A stretch of 64,000 nt of DNA. Source: Desulfovibrio sp. GTDB taxonomy: Bacteria; Desulfobacterota; Desulfovibrionia; Desulfovibrionales; Desulfovibrionaceae. Below, one piece after another: positions 61,303 to 64,000 of this stretch. How positions within the stretch are numbered: position 1 is the stretch's first letter; each line of letters starts with the position of its first letter. Below the pieces are notes generated by a model, which did not search any database, was not told the DNA's origin, and saw only the letters and a program-made list of their open reading frames with translations. The stretch covers positions 62,001 to 126,000 of the forward strand of contig JAQYWK010000003.1 in the NCBI GenBank assembly GCA_030145055.1, given 5' to 3'. A program made the position numbers and the translations under genes.

Positions 61303-62481
61303 CTAAGAATCCTTTTTAAGTATACGGACAATCGCAAATACAAAACTTATTAATACCATTACGCCAAACGCTGCGCCAAAATACGAATGAAATTCTGCCA
61401 GATAAAAACTCATTATTGCGGCGAAAACATGAAAAACAAATGCAAGCACAGACAAGAAAGGGAAAGCTCCAGCTTCACTGCTTGCGATCACATCCACTAA
61501 ATCAACAACAGCGTATCCCAAGAACCAGAAACTTAATCCTGCCGCAATCAAATAATCCAAAGCAGGCTCTCCGGCCCAGCCTGTCGCCATTGCACCGCCA
61601 ACGATCAGTGCCATAATTGATCCTACAATTTTACGGCTCTGCGACTCTCCTTTACACGTAAGGTTAGCAAACCTGCTCCCTAGAACGCGGAACACACCAA
61701 AAGTAGCAGCAAAAGTACCCAAGACGACTGTTATTGCCATAAGAATGCGGCCAGTACTTCCGAGTGCAATTCTGGCAACTTTAAAATGTGGTACATACGA
61801 ATCAGCAATTTTATCTGGAGAGACGACAATAAGTGCTCCCCACAAAAAAAGGATAAATGCCAGCGCAGTAACGACAATAGAAGGAAATGAGGTATTACAA
61901 TTCAGCTCAGATTTAAAAGCCAAGTCGAACCCGATGAAAGCGAGAACTGCAAGAAAAGTAATATTGAGCCACGGGGTAATACCTCCGGCAGGGAAAACGT
62001 CAAGCGGCCCTGCAAATCCTGAATCTGCAACCTGAGTAGCCATAAATGCAACATAGAAGAAACAACATACGGATATGGCGAGGGAACCGATAAAAACATA
62101 TCGCCCTTTACCCGTTGGCATAAAACAAGCGGCTAGTGCTAGAGCAAGAATCAAGAATGATGCGCCAAGATTAGGAAACCAGAGGGCGAAAACCTCATTA
62201 ACAGCATATCCGGCTATTCCGAGCGAAGATATAACAAGAGTTCCCAATGCAAAGACTCGGGCTGAATCTAATACTCCGAAGATAAAGGGAGAAAAATTGC
62301 GTGCATATTTGTGATCATAACGTTGCAGCATGGTCATCGAACGAGCAGTACGAAGCGAAAGGACGGCCATAAGAACGAGCAATACGGCAAAAACAATTCC
62401 TCCTTGCCCTGCTCCATTACCGGCGAGAGTCAAACCTCGTGGAGATAACATTACTGCCAGTGGGATAAATAGTTCATACAT
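61303..62481 (-). CDS. APC-superfamily-like permease
   Basis: A 392-aa integral membrane protein with about eleven helices and very few charged residues in the membrane. The segment ITFLAVLAFIGFDLAFKSELN resembles the helix 6 region of amino-acid permeases (FFAFIGFD...EE). The substrate cannot be named, and it is shorter than typical APC members. GGGGTGG precedes the ATG. It stands alone between the rsb-type operon terminator and the rhodanese gene. Confidence 0.6.
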   Translation of the reverse strand: MYELFIPLAVMLSPRGLTLAGNGAGQGGIVFAVLLVLMAVLSLRTARSMTMLQRYDHKYARNFSPFIFGVLDSARVFALGTLVISSLGIAGYAVNEVFALWFPNLGASFLILALALAACFMPTGKGRYVFIGSLAISVCCFFYVAFMATQVADSGFAGPLDVFPAGGITPWLNITFLAVLAFIGFDLAFKSELNCNTSFPSIVVTALAFILFLWGALIVVSPDKIADSYVPHFKVARIALGSTGRILMAITVVLGTFAATFGVFRVLGSRFANLTCKGESQSRKIVGSIMALIVGGAMATGWAGEPALDYLIAAGLSFWFLGYAVVDLVDVIASSEAGAFPFLSVLAFVFHVFAAIMSFYLAEFHSYFGAAFGVMVLISFVFAIVRILKKDS

Positions 62482-62501
62482 AAACCACCCCTTCGGAATC
62501 T

Positions 62502-62543
62502 AAAAAAAATCTTCCTGACCGAGCAATAAGCGGACAGGAAGAC
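62502..62543 (-). terminator. Rho-independent terminator of the STAS/RsbW operon
   Basis: On the minus strand GTCTTCCTG pairs with CAGGAAGAT (inner CCG/CGG extends it) and is followed by eight T, 87 nt after the STAS stop codon. Confidence 0.88.
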
Positions 62544-62629
62544 TAATAAAGTAAATATATAGCATGCAAGCAAAATCAAACTGACGAAAAATCATCAGAA
62601 CGAAGCAAAACATTTATAAAAGCTATTTC

Positions 62630-62968
62630 TTAGAACGCTGAGACACATGCTTCCTTTGTATCAAAAATTGGCAAAAAGGATACAAATCCGGACAGGTCAA
62701 AGACTTCACGGATGTAATCTTTCAGAGAACAGAGAACCAGTTTACCGTCTCCGCCTTTAAGCTCTCTCGCAGCTTTAAGAAGAACACGAAGCCCAGCACT
62801 GGAAATATACTCGAGGTTTTCAAAGTCCAACACAATTTTGTTTTCTCCGCCTTGAATTGAACTCAAGAGTCTTTCTTCAAAATCGTTTGAAGTATTAGAA
62901 TCTAGTCTTCCTTTAAGCGAAAAAACGATAACACCGTCATTTTTGTTTTCACCGACTTCCAAGCCCAT
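62630..62968 (-). CDS. STAS-domain anti-sigma factor antagonist (RsbV-like)
   Basis: A 112-aa single STAS domain. IVFSLKGRLDSNTSNDFEERL and LEYISSAGLRVLLKA include the serine (SSAGLR) that partner kinases phosphorylate. It would bind the RsbW-like protein encoded just upstream in a partner-switching circuit. I chose ATG 62968 because GGAGG lies 5 nt before it; ATG 62986 and the TTG used by the track are alternatives. Confidence 0.88.
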   Translation of the reverse strand: MGLEVGENKNDGVIVFSLKGRLDSNTSNDFEERLLSSIQGGENKIVLDFENLEYISSAGLRVLLKAARELKGGDGKLVLCSLKDYIREVFDLSGFVSFLPIFDTKEACVSAF

Positions 62969-63055
62969 ATTATCCTCCGTTTTCATGCCATTACTCCTGC
63001 CCGACAACTCAAAAATAGCTACCGGCAGGCGGCTGTATAAATATGATTAAAAAAA

Positions 63056-63496
63056 TTAAATATTTTTGGTCAACTTTAATCTATTCTTCCCATTATTCCA
63101 TGAATACTCAATATCATCCATCATTTTCCGCATAAAATGGATGCCTAAACCACCAATCTTCCGCTCATCACAATCACATTGGATCTCAGGTTCAGGAGTT
63201 TCAAGAGGGTTAAATGGTTTCCCATCATCCTTTATCTCGATAAACATAACACCATCTTCAATAAGAAGCATTATATCGAAATTGTGTGAATCCGAAAAAC
63301 ATCCGTAACTGACAAGGTTTGTGAATAGTTCATCCAAAACGAGATTTACTTCGAAAAGCGCCTTTCCTGGAATCTCATTCAACTCACCGAATTTTTCAAT
63401 ATTCTCGGCAAGAACTTTCAACTCCGCAAGATCTGCTCTCAGCGAAAAAGACGAAGTTTTATCTTCACTTGTTTGTATCTGCCGATTATTACCCAA
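63056..63496 (-). CDS. RsbW-type serine kinase / anti-sigma factor
   Basis: A 146-aa GHKL-fold ATPase. The N box is EVNLVLDELFTNLVSYG, the G1 box is IEIKDDGKPFNP and the G2-like loop is GGLGIHFMRKMMDDIEY. Such proteins phosphorylate STAS antagonists and sequester a sigma factor or another target. The STAS partner follows after 87 nt. No sigma factor or PP2C phosphatase gene is in the window, so the output is unknown. Confidence 0.87.
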   Translation of the reverse strand: MGNNRQIQTSEDKTSSFSLRADLAELKVLAENIEKFGELNEIPGKALFEVNLVLDELFTNLVSYGCFSDSHNFDIMLLIEDGVMFIEIKDDGKPFNPLETPEPEIQCDCDERKIGGLGIHFMRKMMDDIEYSWNNGKNRLKLTKNI

Positions 63497-63801
63497 ACCT
63501 TTACCCTCATCTTTTCTAATAACTAGATAAAAAAAACACTTTGACTACATAATAGATAAAAAACCCTTGTCCCTGCGTCAACAAAAAGGTAATAAATTTT
63601 TGAATGTTAGTTCGTTTTATCCCGTCATTTTTCGTTCTTAATGAAAACTAACATAATATATAAATTTGATCATCTTTCTTTTATGATCAAACTTTGACGA
63701 CAAAGTTGACCAGCTAAATAAAAATGTAGTTGATTAATTTATATTATTTAAAATCTTTCTTCGGTTTATTTTCCGTTTTTGAACAAACAGGAGTTCTTTT
63801 G
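63497..63801. other. Gene-free divergent region with several inverted repeats
   Basis: This AT-rich stretch between the RsbW-like gene (-) and the ABC exporter (+) encodes nothing I can support. It holds ATGTTAGTT (63604) matched by AACTAACAT (63646), TTTGATCAT-ATGATCAAA (63665-63691) and ACTTTG-ACGA-CAAAGT (63691-63706). None is followed by a T-run, so operators are more likely than terminators. Confidence 0.5.
63665..63691. repeat. Perfect 9-bp inverted repeat upstream of the ABC exporter
   Basis: TTTGATCAT and ATGATCAAA are separated by nine bases. The arms contain TTGATCA, resembling a Crp/FNR half-site, but the spacing is not the usual one. It abuts a second palindrome (ACTTTG-ACGA-CAAAGT). 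Confidence 0.45.
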
Positions 63802-64000
63802 ATGATCACTAAACGCCCCCTGATTTATTGGGTTAAAAACAGCAATTTCAAATTACAAATGATTGTGCTGGTTGTAATTCTGTTTACAGTTGGAGCTAGG
63901 TTAGTACCGCTTGAAATGCAAAAACTAATTATCAACCAAGCCATCAGTATGCGCAAAGTTGATCTTCTTATAAGATATTGTAGTTTTTACATCATAGCTG
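63802..64000 (+). CDS. ABC transporter transmembrane domain, partial at right edge
   Basis: The first 66 codons of a gene cut by the window end. ATG 63802 is preceded by AGGAG at 8 nt. The sequence has a membrane helix (MIVLVVILFTVGARLV) followed by PLEMQKLIINQAI, the pattern of the first helix and loop of ABC exporter half-transporters. The frame is open to the edge. The ATPase part, if fused, lies outside the window. Confidence 0.65.
   Translation, partial: MITKRPLIYWVKNSNFKLQMIVLVVILFTVGARLVPLEMQKLIINQAISMRKVDLLIRYCSFYIIA

Overview
The window looks like chromosome from a sulfate-reducing Desulfovibrio-type bacterium (Desulfovibrionales), probably a low-GC marine lineage. This rests on the Hcp/HcpR nitrosative-stress island, a Desulfovibrio-type 4Fe-4S ferredoxin, an alpha-beta fused acetyl-CoA carboxylase carboxyltransferase, a class I Hcp protein and several c-di-GMP and motility genes. 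It is an assignment from gene content, not from a marker gene. There are no rRNA or tRNA genes, IS elements, prophage or CRISPR arrays that I can see. Coding density is high, and most operons end in clear hairpin-plus-T-run terminators.

Layout. 1-699: a protein with one YD-repeat-like motif, open at the left edge and absent from the ORF track. 700-1015: no gene; a terminator and a second hairpin. 1016-4857: peptide-binding lipoprotein coupled to a bifunctional (p)ppGpp synthetase/hydrolase. 5090-9720: SWIM/SNF2 helicase, PilZ protein, small lipoprotein. 9843-14560: DUF3795 protein, AraC regulator, a tyrosine-phosphatase/YkgJ-type fusion and a PEP-synthase-like enzyme without the PEP-binding barrel. 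14821-22212: ssb, a small unknown, a three-gene acetyl-CoA carboxylase set, then pilZ-motB-motA. 22316-26258: purine nucleoside phosphorylase, FlgO-like lipoprotein, diguanylate cyclase and BMP-type binding protein. 26432-32232: Hcp island (iron-sulfur protein, hcp, ferredoxin, NapH-like membrane protein, sirohaem-type ferredoxin, HcpR). 32250-40130: SPOR protein, CheV, then a TPR-glycosyltransferase, HlyD adaptor, ABC exporter and TolC forming a type I secretion locus. 40247-49691: CHASE2 adenylate cyclase, cysteine synthase fused to a degenerate cysteinyl-tRNA synthetase, DUF115 motility accessory protein, PAP2 phosphatase and GT39 glycosyltransferase. 49897-60564: HDOD regulator, nadE, hybrid kinase, YbjQ-like protein, aroL-aroC and an MscS-type channel. 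60737-64000: exported rhodanese with an in-frame UGA, APC-like permease, STAS/RsbW pair, a 304-bp gene-free stretch rich in inverted repeats, and the start of an ABC exporter.

The most notable observation is the rhodanese near 60.7-61.2 kb. The ORF track stops at a UGA directly after the catalytic-loop residues YCA, but the same frame continues for 41 codons with a textbook rhodanese C-terminus. A GC-rich hairpin with a G in the second loop position sits 21 nt after the UGA, as expected for a bacterial SECIS. I read this as a selenocysteine-containing, Sec-exported sulfurtransferase.

Other points of interest are the dead tRNA-synthetase domain fused to cysteine synthase, the dikinase-like enzyme paired with a phosphatase, the atypical biotinylation motif, and a type I exporter ATPase with a degenerate signature and no H-loop histidine. 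Two good sigma-54 promoter matches lie upstream of motility-type genes, and there are two HcpR-like palindromes in the Hcp island.
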